Part shown: piece by piece, positions 31,119-40,105 of the stretch
Layout: each line of letters opens with the position of its first letter
Numbering within the stretch: the stretch's first letter is position 1
Origin: Priestia aryabhattai B8W22
Lineage (GTDB): Bacteria; Bacillota; Bacilli; Bacillales; Bacillaceae_H
Assembly: GCF_000956595.1 (NCBI RefSeq)
Contig: NZ_JYOO01000037.1
Coordinates: 1-48,599 of the forward strand
Length of the DNA stretch: 48,599 bases
Direction: 5' to 3'
Program-made: the position numbers and the translations under genes
Notes under the pieces: generated by a model
Database searches by the model: none
Told to the model about the DNA's origin: nothing
The model's input: only the letters and a program-made list of their open reading frames with translations

Positions 31119-32390
31119 GTGACAGTAAAAGCTTTACGAGGAACGATTCAAATTCCAGGAGATAAATCCATTTCTCACCGTTCCGTTATGTTTGGTTCAA
31201 TCGCAGAAGGAACAACAACAATTAACGGATTTTTGCCAGGAGATGATTGCCTTAGCACCATTTCCTGCTTTCAAAAACTAGGTGTAGATATTCAAATGAT
31301 TGATGAACAAAGCGTTGTGGTAAAAGGAAAAGGTCTACAAGCTCTAAAAGAGCCATCTGATATTTTAGATGTCGGAAATTCGGGCACCACGATTCGCCTC
31401 ATGATGGGCATTTTAGCAAATACACCTTTTCATTCAACGTTAATTGGAGACGAATCCATTGCCAAACGTCCCATGAAGCGTGTGACCGGTCCGCTGCGTG
31501 ATATGAATATTCATTTAGATGGCCGAGAAGACGCTAATTTTACGCCGCTTGTTATTAGAGGTGGTAAAGCAAAAGGTATGCACTATACATCTCCTGTTGC
31601 AAGCGCACAAGTAAAATCAGCTATTTTACTTGCTGGACTGCAGGCAGAAGGAACAACTTCTGTAACGGAACCGGCGAAATCGCGTGATCATACAGAACGT
31701 ATGCTAGAGGCGTTTGGAGTTAAAGTGGACGAAGAAGGCTTAACCGTTTCAATTGAAGGCGGTCAAACGTTAAAAGGAACGCATGTAGAAGTGCCTGGTG
31801 ATATTTCGTCAGCTGCATTCTTTTTAGTAGCCGGGGCTATTATTGCAAACAGCCGCATTGAAATTCAAAAAGTTGGGATGAATCCGACTCGAACGGGTAT
31901 TTTAGATGTGCTTTCAAATATGGGCGCTTCGATCGAGACAGTCAAAGAAACAAAAGAAACAGCGGAACCCTATGCAGATTTAGTTGTAGAAGCTTCTCAC
32001 TTAAAAGGTACGGAAGTAGGCGGAGACTTAATTCCACGCCTAATTGACGAAATCCCAATTATTGCACTAGCTGCCACACAAGCAGAAGGGATTACAGTTA
32101 TTAAAGATGCTGCAGAGTTAAAAGTCAAAGAAACAAACCGTATTGATACGGTAGTGAATGAGTTAACCAAAATGGGAGCTAACATTGAAGCAACAGAAGA
32201 TGGAATGATTATTCACGGAGGTACAAAACTTCATGGGGCAAATGTAAACAGCCACGGAGATCACCGTATCGGCATGATGCTCGCTGTTGCCTCTTGTATT
32301 GCAGAAGGAGAAACAATTATTGAAAATCGTGATGCGGTATCCGTTTCGTACCCGCAGTTTTTTGCTCATCTAGAGTCTTTACAGCAGTAA
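31119..32390 (+). CDS. aroA: EPSP synthase (3-phosphoshikimate 1-carboxyvinyltransferase; AroE of B. subtilis)
   Basis: A 423-residue EPSP synthase with the two-domain inside-out barrel fold. Phosphoshikimate and PEP contacts are visible in [54 protein letters not shown], the Arg of [14 protein letters not shown] and [15 protein letters not shown]. The GDKSISHR start resembles the class II forms. GTG 31119 is used with AAAGGAG upstream, 15 bp after tyrA. It is the last gene of the aromatic unit; no strong terminator follows directly. Confidence 0.94.
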   Translation: MTVKALRGTIQIPGDKSISHRSVMFGSIAEGTTTINGFLPGDDCLSTISCFQKLGVDIQMIDEQSVVVKGKGLQALKEPSDILDVGNSGTTIRLMMGILANTPFHSTLIGDESIAKRPMKRVTGPLRDMNIHLDGREDANFTPLVIRGGKAKGMHYTSPVASAQVKSAILLAGLQAEGTTSVTEPAKSRDHTERMLEAFGVKVDEEGLTVSIEGGQTLKGTHVEVPGDISSAAFFLVAGAIIANSRIEIQKVGMNPTRTGILDVLSNMGASIETVKETKETAEPYADLVVEASHLKGTEVGGDLIPRLIDEIPIIALAATQAEGITVIKDAAELKVKETNRIDTVVNELTKMGANIEATEDGMIIHGGTKLHGANVNSHGDHRIGMMLAVASCIAEGETIIENRDAVSVSYPQFFAHLESLQQ

Positions 32391-32531
32391 ATTCCCTTAT
32401 TATGTTAAAATAGCAGTTTGAAAGTTGTAAGGAATTTATAAAATTAAAACCAATGACTCTATATTTCGCCGGAGAAATCCGATATAATCATTACAACACC
32501 TCTAGTATTAAATAGAATTTGGTGAATGATT

Positions 32532-32777
32532 ATGTTTTTGATGATTGTCTACATCGGGGCCATTTTATTTTTTATAAAAATGTTTATGGATCGAGATTTT
32601 ATTTGGTTTTTGTTTCTATTGCCATTTTTGATGTTTGTTATGTTTTTTGAAACAGACTATCTTGATCATGTCCCTGAATCTGGAAGGTTAATTATCTTTA
32701 CGTTTTCTTTTTTAGTCATTTATGCAATGGTTTTAGTGTATAATCGATACTTTAGAAAAGAAGGATGTAAAGAGTAA
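32532..32777 (+). CDS. Small membrane protein, 81 residues
   Basis: MFLMIVYIGAILFFIKMFMDRD, then two more hydrophobic stretches with a loop FETDYLDHVPESGRL and a basic end (RYFRKEGCKE): about three helices. I do not recognise it. ATG 32532 is chosen over 32526 because GGTGA is then six bases upstream. A terminator follows. A TATAAT near 32,482 could be its own promoter. Confidence 0.6.
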   Translation: MFLMIVYIGAILFFIKMFMDRDFIWFLFLLPFLMFVMFFETDYLDHVPESGRLIIFTFSFLVIYAMVLVYNRYFRKEGCKE

Positions 32778-32803
32778 ACTCAAATGTGAATCCATTGATA
32801 ATG

Positions 32804-32840
32804 ATAAAAAAAGCATGCCCTACGGCGTGCTTTTTTTATC
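32804..32840. terminator. Bidirectional terminator
   Basis: AAAAAAAGCA-GCC and GGC-TGCTTTTTTT, shared with the convergent Rieske oxidoreductase gene and overlapping its last codons. Confidence 0.85.
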
Positions 32841-34364
32841 GCTTGAATCGACATCCACTGGTGTGAGCGGCTTTTTAGCAGGGCCTTCTACCACAGATCC
32901 GTCGTAAGAGAAACGAGAACCGTGACAAGGGCAGTCCCATGTGCGGTCACCAGCGTTCCAATTTACTTCACACCCTAAGTGCGTGCATGTAGTATCGACG
33001 CAGTGAAGCTTCCCTTGAGGATCTTTGTAAGCCCCCGTACGTTTGCTGTTTACATATACAACTGACCCTTCATCATTTTGAAGCTGATCCAGTCCTTTTT
33101 CAGGCATGGAAAACTTACCGGTAATAAAATGTTCAGCCACATCAAGATTTTGACGAAAGAAATGCTTAAGGCTAGGGTCCGCATAAAAACGAGACGGATT
33201 ATATAACTCTGCATAGGGGTTGTCTTTTCCTGTTATTGCATCTCGAATAATATGTGCTGCAATGGTGCTATGAGTCATTCCCCATTTTTTAAATCCGGTA
33301 GCAATAAAGATATTTGGCTTGCTTTCTTTAATGGGACCGATATATGGAATTTTATCAAGCGTAAATAAATCTTGTGCAGACCATTTGTAACGAAAATGTT
33401 GAACAGTAAAATTTTCTTCAGCAAACCTCTGAAGGGACTCATAGTGGAACATAGTATTAATTCCTTGTCCAGCTTTGTGGCCTTCTCCACCAATTAAGAT
33501 GAGTTCTTCTCCGTCAACTTTTGTTGAACGCAGTGAATGAGTAGGCTGATCAGCACTTAAATACATGCCTCCAGGGTAAGCTTGTTCAACTTTTGCTGCT
33601 AACACATACGAACGTTTAGCATACATGCGCGTATAGTAAAAGCCCGCTCCATCATAAAAGGGAAAGTGTGAACATGCCACTACATATTTGCAAGAAATTC
33701 GATGTCCGTCTCTTGTGACGACCGTGGGCGACGTGCTTTCTTCTACATCCGTTGCTACGGTGTTTTCAAAAATCAATCCGCCGCTTTCTGTGAATTTTTT
33801 TACTAAATGAAGCAGATATTTTAACGGATGAAACTGAGCTTGATCTTTCATAATAGCTGCTGCCCTAATATCAAAACTAAAAGGAAGCTCTGTTGCAAAT
33901 TCACATGGAATATGTAATCGCTGATAGGCTCGAAATTCTTTGCGAACTCGATGATCAAACTCCAGCGTTTCTCCGTATAAGTAAGCATCTTGTACTGAAA
34001 AATCACAGTCAATGTTTTCCGTTTGAATTAAGTTTTTCATAAACTGCAAGGCTTGTTCGTTTGCTTTATAATACAGCAGCGTTTTTTCTTCGCCAATGTG
34101 TGAAAGCAGCTCATCGTAGATAACGTCATGCTGAGCTGTAATCTTTGCTGTTGTGTGACCGGTTGTCCCATTTAAAATATTATCAGCTTCAATTAACGCC
34201 ACGTTCAGTCCTTCTTTTTGTAATAAATAAGCCGTTGTAATACCGCTAATACCGCCTCCTACTACTACAACATCAACTTTTCGATTTTCTGAAAGAGATG
34301 GGTATGTTGGAAACTTTAAATGATCGCGCCAGTAGGGCTCAGTATCCTTTGGGATATTTGCCAA
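32820..34364 (-). CDS. FAD-dependent oxidoreductase with C-terminal Rieske 2Fe-2S domain (YhfW-like)
   Basis: A 514-residue fusion. The N-terminal part is a D-amino-acid-oxidase-type FAD domain (VDVVVVGGGISGITTAYLLQKEGLNVALIEAD, near residue 30). The C-terminal 85 residues are a Rieske domain with CTHLGC and CPCHGSRFSYDG holding the 2Fe-2S cluster. B. subtilis YhfW has the same architecture. Start: GGAGGTGA lies six bases before TTG 34364, a near-ideal SD; the frame extends to ATG 34379 but that SD would then lie inside the coding region. The gene is monocistronic; substrates are unknown. Confidence 0.88.
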   Translation of the reverse strand: MANIPKDTEPYWRDHLKFPTYPSLSENRKVDVVVVGGGISGITTAYLLQKEGLNVALIEADNILNGTTGHTTAKITAQHDVIYDELLSHIGEEKTLLYYKANEQALQFMKNLIQTENIDCDFSVQDAYLYGETLEFDHRVRKEFRAYQRLHIPCEFATELPFSFDIRAAAIMKDQAQFHPLKYLLHLVKKFTESGGLIFENTVATDVEESTSPTVVTRDGHRISCKYVVACSHFPFYDGAGFYYTRMYAKRSYVLAAKVEQAYPGGMYLSADQPTHSLRSTKVDGEELILIGGEGHKAGQGINTMFHYESLQRFAEENFTVQHFRYKWSAQDLFTLDKIPYIGPIKESKPNIFIATGFKKWGMTHSTIAAHIIRDAITGKDNPYAELYNPSRFYADPSLKHFFRQNLDVAEHFITGKFSMPEKGLDQLQNDEGSVVYVNSKRTGAYKDPQGKLHCVDTTCTHLGCEVNWNAGDRTWDCPCHGSRFSYDGSVVEGPAKKPLTPVDVDSSDKKSTP

Positions 34365-34491
34365 TTTATTCACCTCCATATGATAAGTCTTATTTTTACC
34401 ATAGTTTTCTAAAAAATGTATACAAAATAAAGGAATCTACTCTAATAGCATCTCTTTGCTATACCTATTTAAACAAAAGGAGGAGAAAAGA

Positions 34492-34650
34492 GTGATTACA
34501 ATCAGCCTTTGTATGATTGTCGCGAACGAAGAAGAAGTTAAACCAAAACATTTGCTCTTCAAGATTCTTCTTTTTCAACATGGCTTCCGCATCTGCACTT
34601 TGCCATTTGCTTTGATAGAATTGGTGAATAAAAAGCAGAACATGAAATAA
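34492..34650 (+). pseudogene. 5' fragment of a family 2 glycosyltransferase gene
   Basis: AAAGGAGGAG and GTG 34492 start a frame reading VITISLCMIVANEEEV, the typical N-terminus of TPR/GT2 glycosyltransferases (ISLCMIVKNEE). After about 17 residues the sequence stops resembling the family and ends at 34650 after 52 residues. The initiation region is intact, so this is a truncated gene, not a chance frame. No downstream remainder of the transferase is seen. Confidence 0.6.
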
Positions 34651-35016
34651 TAAAGGTTACAGATTTAAACATGCAGAGCAATAAATTCATATAAATGATA
34701 GGGAGCATCATATAATAAAAGTATAGATGCTTAATTCGGCAAAAGGTATTTAAATATCAAGGTCCAAATAAAAGGGCAAACGGCATGTTTGTCCTTTTTT
34801 CATGATTATAGTGACAATTTTCATATATAGTAATAAAGTATATATATAGCAAAAAAATCCCAATTTTAAAGAATATAAAAAACGGCTTAAAACCAAAACA
34901 AGTTGTACTCTTAGAGTATGTAGCACGTGCAAAAAAACGAAATAATATGTAGTATTGTAATACAGGACGTAATTGGGAAGAAAAATGTAAACGTTGACAA
35001 AAAGAGGAGGGGTACC
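34651..35016. other. 366-bp intergenic region with an isolated terminator
   Basis: No confident gene. A hairpin AAAGG-CAAAC/GTTTG-CCTTT with a T-tail lies at 34,768-34,800. A frame of 44 codons ends at 34,946 and reads PKQVVLLEYVARAKKRNNM at its end without a start codon. Short palindromes TACTCTTAGAGTA and GTATTGTAATAC lie just before the esterase gene. Confidence 0.4.
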
Positions 35017-35988
35017 ATGTTGGGTTCACTACCTAATGTTATAAATACGTCAACGCTCGTGTCTTCAAGTGAACAACAAGAAGCGTCATCTGAATCATTT
35101 AAAACATATACTCATAAAGGAAAAAAATTCAAGGTTTATTTACCTAAATCCTATCATATTTTAAAATCTTACCCACTAATGGTTATGCTGCATGGATGTA
35201 CACAAAATGCAGATGATTTTGCGATAGGCACGCAAATGAACGAGCTCGCCGACGAAAAGGAATTTATTGTCGTATATCCACAGCAGTCTTCTAACTCAAA
35301 TATGAATAAGTGCTGGAACTGGTTTGAACCGCTTCATCAAATTAGAGGATTTGGCGAGCCAGCTATTATTGCAGGGATTGTAAAAAAAGTCCAAAACATG
35401 CACTTTATTCAGAAAAATAAAGTGTTTATTGCCGGTCTGTCAGCAGGAGGAGCCATGAGCATCGTTATGGGGGTAACGTATCCAGAACTGTTTGCTGGAA
35501 TAGGTGTGTCAGCAGGTATCGAATATCAGGCGGCTCTCAACGTATTTAATGCGTATTCCGTCATGGCCAGTAAAGGTCCTTCCCCCGTTAAACAAGGAAG
35601 AATTGCTTATCAGCAAATGGGAAAACGGGCAAAGCCACTGCCGCTCATTGTATTTCATGGTAACGCCGATTCGACGGTAAATGTAGCCAATGCAGATCAA
35701 GTGGTTCACCAGTGGATTACAACGAATAATCTTGCTTATAACGGAAAAATAGATGGATGGATTCAGAATAGCCCGGTTAAAACGAGAGAGGAAAAAATTC
35801 TCTTTGGACGGGATTATACAACATATCGCTACGAAAGCAGTAAGGGAGAATTGGCTATTGATAAATATATTATCAATGGAATGGGGCATGCATGGTCAGG
35901 AGGGAATTCAGCGGGCAGCTATACGGATCCTAAAGGCCCCAATGCTAGCCGAATCATGTGGGATTTTTTCATGAGTCAAAAAGTATAA
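35017..35988 (+). CDS. PHB-depolymerase/LpqC-family esterase
   Basis: A 323-residue alpha/beta hydrolase of the short-chain polyhydroxyalkanoate depolymerase/LpqC type. The oxyanion region is PLMVMLHGCTQNADDF, the lipase box GLSAGGAMSIV with nucleophile Ser142, a possible acid in FHGNADSTVNV, and His in NGMGHAWSGG. No signal peptide is seen, so it would act inside the cell on PHB or oligomers, as known for B. megaterium-type enzymes (inference). ATG 35017 behind AGAGGAGGGG is chosen over the unsupported frame from 34927. It is monocistronic. Confidence 0.85.
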   Translation: MLGSLPNVINTSTLVSSSEQQEASSESFKTYTHKGKKFKVYLPKSYHILKSYPLMVMLHGCTQNADDFAIGTQMNELADEKEFIVVYPQQSSNSNMNKCWNWFEPLHQIRGFGEPAIIAGIVKKVQNMHFIQKNKVFIAGLSAGGAMSIVMGVTYPELFAGIGVSAGIEYQAALNVFNAYSVMASKGPSPVKQGRIAYQQMGKRAKPLPLIVFHGNADSTVNVANADQVVHQWITTNNLAYNGKIDGWIQNSPVKTREEKILFGRDYTTYRYESSKGELAIDKYIINGMGHAWSGGNSAGSYTDPKGPNASRIMWDFFMSQKV

Positions 35989-35993
35989 ACAGA

Positions 35994-36101
35994 GCATATA
36001 ATGAGGTTCAGTTGCGTTCTTATCGCAGAGAAGAAGAGCTGAAAGTAGCTCTTCCGGCCCTTATTAGTATAAAGAAGCAGCTGCAGGAGCAATCATTTTA
36101 A
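35994..36101 (+). pseudogene. Possible C-terminal remnant of an unrecognised gene
   Basis: A coherent 35-codon frame AYNEVQLRSYRREEELKVAL, then PALISIKKQLQEQSF and stop, directly follows the esterase stop in another frame. There is no start codon with SD. Its charged helical composition is unlike random AT-rich translation. Family unknown. Confidence 0.3.
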
Positions 36102-36327
36102 CTAGACGGTTTTTTCTAAAAATTAGGATTTGATTATTTAGAAAACGGGTACTGTAATAAAGAAATATGAAGCCAAAATTACATAGCTTAGGATTGACAG
36201 CTTATAGTTGTAAATGTAAGATAACTGCGAGCTGCATTTTGTATGATTAAAACATTAAAATAAGCCGAAAACTGAACAAATAAATAGAAATTGAAAGATG
36301 AGCGGGTAAGGAAAAGGAGATTAAAAA
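36102..36327. other. Intergenic region upstream of the CBS gene
   Basis: AT-rich, no gene seen. A GGGTAC box with GGATTT 15 bases upstream (about 36,126-36,152) weakly resembles a SigB promoter. No operator is evident. Confidence 0.3.
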
Positions 36328-36747
36328 ATGAATATTGCATTTTTCTTAGTACCAAAAAGTGATGTTGTAACATTAAATATTCAATCTACATTAAGACAGG
36401 CTCTTGAAAAAATGGAGTATCATCGCTATTCTACAGTTCCGCTGGTTGACGATGATGGTAAATATGTGGGCGTTCTTACTGAAGGAGATCTTCTTTGGAA
36501 GTTAAAAAGCCTAGGAGACTATCGCTTTCAAGATACGGAAAATATTAAATTAACAGAGATTGACCGCTATCAAGATTATAACCCAGTTGCTATATATGAT
36601 GAAGTTCAAAACATCCTTTCAAAGGCAATTGACCAAAACTTTGTGCCTGTAACGGATGATCAAGACGTATTTATTGGAATTGTGAGAAGAAGAGAAATTC
36701 TAGAGTTTTATGCAGAAAGCGCAAGCAAAGTGAAAAATCAAATATAA
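36328..36747 (+). CDS. Two-CBS-domain protein
   Basis: A 139-residue protein made of two CBS domains. The first reads LRQALEKMEYHRYSTVPLVDDDGKYVGVLTEGDLL and the second VQNILSKAIDQNFVPVTDDQ then DVFIGIVRRREILEFY. Stand-alone CBS pairs bind adenine nucleotides (for example c-di-AMP or AMP) and regulate partner proteins. Its C-terminal half closely resembles the remnant at 6180-6383, so the genome once carried two copies. AAAAGGAG precedes ATG 36328; a terminator follows. Confidence 0.88.
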   Translation: MNIAFFLVPKSDVVTLNIQSTLRQALEKMEYHRYSTVPLVDDDGKYVGVLTEGDLLWKLKSLGDYRFQDTENIKLTEIDRYQDYNPVAIYDEVQNILSKAIDQNFVPVTDDQDVFIGIVRRREILEFYAESASKVKNQI

Positions 36748-36774
36748 AAAGCCGTCTCTAGATGGCTTTTTTTC
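36748..36774 (+). terminator. Terminator of the CBS gene
   Basis: AAAAAGCC and GGCTTTTTTT arms around GTCTCTAGAT. Confidence 0.75.
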
Positions 36775-36836
36775 TTGTCTTATCTCCCCCGTACATATTC
36801 CTAAAAACAGGCGTAGGTCATGGCCCACAGCAATGC

Positions 36837-36864
36837 ACTTCCTTGTACTAGTTTACATAATCTA
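36837..36864 (+). promoter_or_regulatory. Candidate SigK promoter
   Basis: AC, a 17-base spacer, then CATAATCTA fits the SigK pattern AC-N16/17-CATANNNTA. It lies 60 bases upstream of the His/Gly/Cys-rich gene. Confidence 0.4.
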
Positions 36865-36923
36865 TTTATATATAGGTATAAAATTGCCTATATAAATCTT
36901 ATTTATAGATAAGGATGGTTTAT

Positions 36924-37352
36924 GTGAGTTACAACAACAAAAAGAAGTGTTGCTGGTGTTCTAATCAGTATTATTACAAAACTTCTGGTTATGATCCAAG
37001 AAGTAGCCACGAAGGAAAATGCTGTCATAACGATTATAAGCATAACGATCATTGTCCTAAACATGATGATGATCATCGTTCAGGTCATAAAAAATGTCAT
37101 CATGGCGGGGGTCACGGTAGCGATCATGGCGGTAACCACGGTGGGGGTCATGGCGGCAACCACGGCGGGAGTCATGGCGGCAACCACGGCGGGAGTCATG
37201 GCGGCAACCACGGCGGGAGTCATGGCGGCAACCACGATGGAGGGCATCACGATGGTAACCACAGTGGCGGACATCACGGCGGACATCACGACGGTTGTAA
37301 AAAACGTCATTGCTGCAAAAGACGTAACTGCTGCTGGGGCTGGGTTTTTTAA
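36924..37352 (+). CDS. His/Gly/Cys-rich repeat protein, probable spore coat component
   Basis: A 142-residue low-complexity protein. The N-terminus is KKKCCWCSNQYYYKTSGYDP; the middle is a tandem array of HGGNHGGS and variants; and the end is CKKRHCCKRRNCCWGWVF. The many His and Cys could bind metals or crosslink. Such composition, together with a SigK-like promoter, fits an outer spore coat or crust protein (inference). GTG 36924 is preferred, since AAGGATGG lies eight bases upstream. The repeat DNA keeps long frames open in other phases and on the other strand; these are artefacts. Family not recognised. Confidence 0.65.
   Translation: MSYNNKKKCCWCSNQYYYKTSGYDPRSSHEGKCCHNDYKHNDHCPKHDDDHRSGHKKCHHGGGHGSDHGGNHGGGHGGNHGGSHGGNHGGSHGGNHGGSHGGNHDGGHHDGNHSGGHHGGHHDGCKKRHCCKRRNCCWGWVF
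37101..37268 (+). repeat. 24-bp tandem repeat array within the His/Gly gene
   Basis: Three exact copies of a 24-bp unit (37149-37172, 37173-37196, 37197-37220; unit begins CATGGCGGCAACCACGG), flanked by a partial fourth and by degenerate older units on both sides. Identity of the central copies indicates recent expansion. Confidence 0.85.
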
Positions 37353-37375
37353 TACCGGAGCTTTGAAGCAACAGA

Positions 37376-37404
37376 AAGAACTCAAGAAATTGAGTTCTTT
37401 TTTT
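37376..37404 (+). terminator. Terminator
   Basis: AAAGAACTCA and TGAGTTCTTT around AGAAAT, with T-tail. Confidence 0.85.
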
Positions 37405-37470
37405 GTAAGTTGAAACTTATAAACGGTATACTTCGTATATATAGTAAGAGCATTTTGGAGGAGGAAAAAA

Positions 37471-38424
37471 ATGTTTAAAAAAATGTTTGCTAAAATTGGA
37501 GTTGGAGCTGCCAAAGTGGATTTACGATTAAATGAAACGGCTTATACGCTCGGTCATGTAATTGAAGGAGCTATTGTCATTCAAGGTGGAAACGTTCAGC
37601 AACATATTAATTTAATTGATGTTGAATTTTGGCTTGAAGTTCAAATGAAAAGCGGTCAAATGCATACACACCGTGTGGAAAGCCTGCGCGCAGCTTCTTC
37701 ATTTACAATTAATGAGGGAGAGAAAAAGGAAATTCCATTTACATATCATTTACCTTTGGATCTTCCAATCTCTGCGAGCAACGTTAGCTATTTCTTTAAG
37801 ACACACTTAGATATTGAAGGGGGAGTTGACTCAACAGACCGGGACCCTGTGCGCATTAAAGCTCCAACAAGCTTATATCAGCTAGTAGAGGGATTTGAAG
37901 CACTTGGGTTTAGAGAAAAACATCATTCAGGAAAATTTAACGGATACAAACAAGAATTTGCATTTTTTCCTACAGACTTCTTAAAGGGGTATGTAAATGA
38001 GGTTGAGTTTGAGGTAGCTATTGAACGAGAAGGTATCCGAGTGCTATTGGAGCTAGATTTACCTTCTTTCGGCCGAGAGAGGGAAATAAAAAACGAACTC
38101 TTTTTTACCAATGATGAACTCAGCCATCCATCCACTATCGCTCGTTTGCTGGAAGAAGCGATGGAAGAGATGATGGAAAATCCTCGAGACTATGAGTATT
38201 ATAAGCCTTCTCACTATGATCAGCATTCACACCACCCACGTATGAGCGGGTTAGGAGGAGCAATGGGAGGCTTTGCAGCCGGTATGTTAGGAGGGCTTCT
38301 CATTGAGAATTTGATGGATGATATGTTTGAAGACTCGGCGCTTGGTGAAATCGGAGAAGATATTGAAGAAGCCGGGGAGGATCTGTTGGATGGAGATTTT
38401 TTTGATGGAGGAGACGATTGGTAA
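37471..38424 (+). CDS. spo0M: Spo0M sporulation-control protein
   Basis: A 317-residue arrestin-like protein of the Spo0M (SpoOM) family. The N-terminus FKKMFAKIGVGAAKVDLRLN, GHVIEGAIVIQGGNVQQHIN, IPFTYHLPLDLPISA and FFKTHLDIEGGVDSTDRDPVRI are typical. Spo0M affects entry into sporulation and interacts with cell-division proteins in B. subtilis. Here the protein carries about 60 extra residues relative to the 258-residue B. subtilis form: a Gly/Met-rich patch (GLGGAMGGFAAGMLGGLL) and a very acidic end. ATG 37471 has GGAGGAGG upstream. It sits after the coat-like gene and before a convergent transporter gene. Confidence 0.88.
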   Translation: MFKKMFAKIGVGAAKVDLRLNETAYTLGHVIEGAIVIQGGNVQQHINLIDVEFWLEVQMKSGQMHTHRVESLRAASSFTINEGEKKEIPFTYHLPLDLPISASNVSYFFKTHLDIEGGVDSTDRDPVRIKAPTSLYQLVEGFEALGFREKHHSGKFNGYKQEFAFFPTDFLKGYVNEVEFEVAIEREGIRVLLELDLPSFGREREIKNELFFTNDELSHPSTIARLLEEAMEEMMENPRDYEYYKPSHYDQHSHHPRMSGLGGAMGGFAAGMLGGLLIENLMDDMFEDSALGEIGEDIEEAGEDLLDGDFFDGGDDW

Positions 38425-38439
38425 AAGGGATTTTGAATA

Positions 38440-38474
38440 AATAAAAAGGATGATTAATGATGATCATCCTTTTT
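38440..38474. terminator. Terminator of spo0M, overlapping the 3' end of the opposite gene
   Basis: AAAAAGGATGAT and ATGATCATCCTTTTTT arms. The stem encodes the final residues of the CNNM/CorC protein on the other strand. Confidence 0.75.
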
Positions 38475-39779
38475 TTCTTTCTTCTTTCTTTTTTTTACTT
38501 CTATATACTTAATGTGAAAATCTTCTATAATCAAAACTTTAAAGTAAAATTGCTCATGCTGAATAATATCATTTTTGGCCACATCAAACTTTTCGGTTAA
38601 CACCCACCCGGCAATGGTATCTACTTCTTCGTCGCTAATATCCGTGCCTAGTAAATCATTTACTTGGCTAATGAGCATTTTTCCGTCAAGAATATAATGA
38701 TCGTCTTTAATTTTTTGTACATAAGGAATTTCGTCTGTGTCAAACTCATCTCGAATTTCTCCCACAATTTCTTCAATAATGTCTTCTACTGTGACAAGCC
38801 CTGCGGTTCCACCATACTCATCAAAAAGAATAGCCATTTGAATGCGTTCTTTTTGCATCTTTACAAGCAAGTCATGAATAGGTACGGTTTCAATTACTTT
38901 AAAAATAGGCTTGACATACGATTCTAACGTATTGGTACCGTCTTTTTCGTTGAATACAATATCATTATAAATTTCTTTAATATTAACGAGACCGATTACT
39001 TTATCTTTATCCCCATCTTCAACAATTGGATAGCGCGTATATTTTTCGACATTTGCGATTTGCAAGAAAACCTCTACGACGTCGTCTTTGGAAGCACTCA
39101 CAATTTCTGTACGAGGGACCATTACTTCTCTAGCTAAACGATCATCAAAATCAAAAATTTTGCTCATATATCGATATTCGGATTGATTGATTTCACCGCC
39201 TTCAAAGCTCTCAGATAACAAAATACGAAGCTCTTCTTCACTATGAGCAGCTTCATTTTCTGAAATCATCGTTATACCAAAAAACTTGGTCAACATACGA
39301 GCTGAGCCGTTTAATATTTTAATGAACGGATACATCAGTTTGTAAAACACGATAATCGGTTTTGCAAAGTTCAGCGTAATTTGTTCAGCCATTTGAATAG
39401 CAAACGTTTTAGGAGCTAATTCTCCTAAGACAACATGTAAAAAAGTAATAACAACAAATGCAATGACAAAAGATAAAATACCAGCAAGCGGCTCATTCAT
39501 ATGGAAGGTAGTAAAAAGAGGGTGAAGCAGCCGATCTAGCGTCGGTTCACCAAGCCAACCAAGCCCGAGAGCCGTGATGGTGATACCAAGCTGACAAGCG
39601 GATAGATATTCATCTAGATGTGTAATAACATGTTTGGCAGAGACGGCTTTTTTATTTCCTTCTTCTAGAAGCTGATTGATTTTTGAACTCCTTACTTTTA
39701 CAATAGCGAATTCTGTGGCTACAAAAAAAGCAGTTAATGCAATTAAAACTGCGACTAATAGTAATTTTACGGCGATCAT
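38454..39779 (-). CDS. CNNM/CorC-family transporter (MpfA/YhdP-like, hemolysin C family)
   Basis: A 441-residue membrane protein: DUF21/CNNM transmembrane domain (about residues 1-190, four helices, motif ALGLGWLGEPTLDRLL and LGELAPKTFAIQ), two CBS domains (VMVPRTEIV and IPIHDLLVKMQKERIQMAILFDEYGG) and a CorC_HlyC domain at the end (ILDGKMLISQVNDLLG). MpfA (YhdP) relatives export magnesium. The last residues (KKRKKKEKKDDHH) are charged. ATG 39779 with GGTGGTGA upstream is used; the frame extends to GTG 39791. An upstream leader-like unit on the same strand ends in a terminator. Confidence 0.88.
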   Translation of the reverse strand: MIAVKLLLVAVLIALTAFFVATEFAIVKVRSSKINQLLEEGNKKAVSAKHVITHLDEYLSACQLGITITALGLGWLGEPTLDRLLHPLFTTFHMNEPLAGILSFVIAFVVITFLHVVLGELAPKTFAIQMAEQITLNFAKPIIVFYKLMYPFIKILNGSARMLTKFFGITMISENEAAHSEEELRILLSESFEGGEINQSEYRYMSKIFDFDDRLAREVMVPRTEIVSASKDDVVEVFLQIANVEKYTRYPIVEDGDKDKVIGLVNIKEIYNDIVFNEKDGTNTLESYVKPIFKVIETVPIHDLLVKMQKERIQMAILFDEYGGTAGLVTVEDIIEEIVGEIRDEFDTDEIPYVQKIKDDHYILDGKMLISQVNDLLGTDISDEEVDTIAGWVLTEKFDVAKNDIIQHEQFYFKVLIIEDFHIKYIEVKKRKKKEKKDDHH

Positions 39780-39875
39780 TAAAGTCACCACCTTGTATGT
39801 AAATGTATATCTTAAGTGTTAGCCAAAGTGGAGAAAACATGTATTAAATCGGGAAAAGAAAAACGCACATAAAAA

Positions 39876-40105
39876 AACTGCTTCTATCTTTAAAAAGAAA
39901 AAGAAGCAGTTTATTATGTTACATGTTCATTTAGGGGAATTAATCTTAACTTTACCATCATGGTCTATCACATATCGGTTCTACAGTTCAACTGACTTTT
40001 AGCAAACGTACTGCGAGCGTGTTATGACACCTCCTTTAACTGTAATCCGAGTATATATGATGCATCTCTCACTCCTTTCTATTAGTTAACTGTATTATAA
40101 TACAT
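39876..40105 (-). ncRNA. Structured non-coding or leader transcript upstream of the CNNM gene
   Basis: On the minus strand TATAAT (about 40,092-40,097) is followed by AAAGGAG with a nine-codon frame (MHHIYSDYS), then a second strong SD AAAGGAGGTG without a usable start. About 100 bases later a frame without SD encodes VIDHDGKVKINSPK, and a terminator (AAACTGCTTCT.../AGAAGCAGTTTTTTT, ends 39,876) follows. The CNNM gene starts 97 bases further on. It may be an attenuated leader or a decayed small gene. No known riboswitch is recognised. Confidence 0.4.

Noticed and set aside
37149-37236. Repeat array as a CRISPR.
   Set aside because: Units are contiguous without spacers and lie in a coding frame.
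37080-37514. Long minus-strand and alternative plus-strand frames across the His/Gly gene.
   Set aside because: Tandem 24-bp repeats keep other frames open; the products are low-complexity Val/Thr/Ala/Met or Arg/His repeats without SD or domain.
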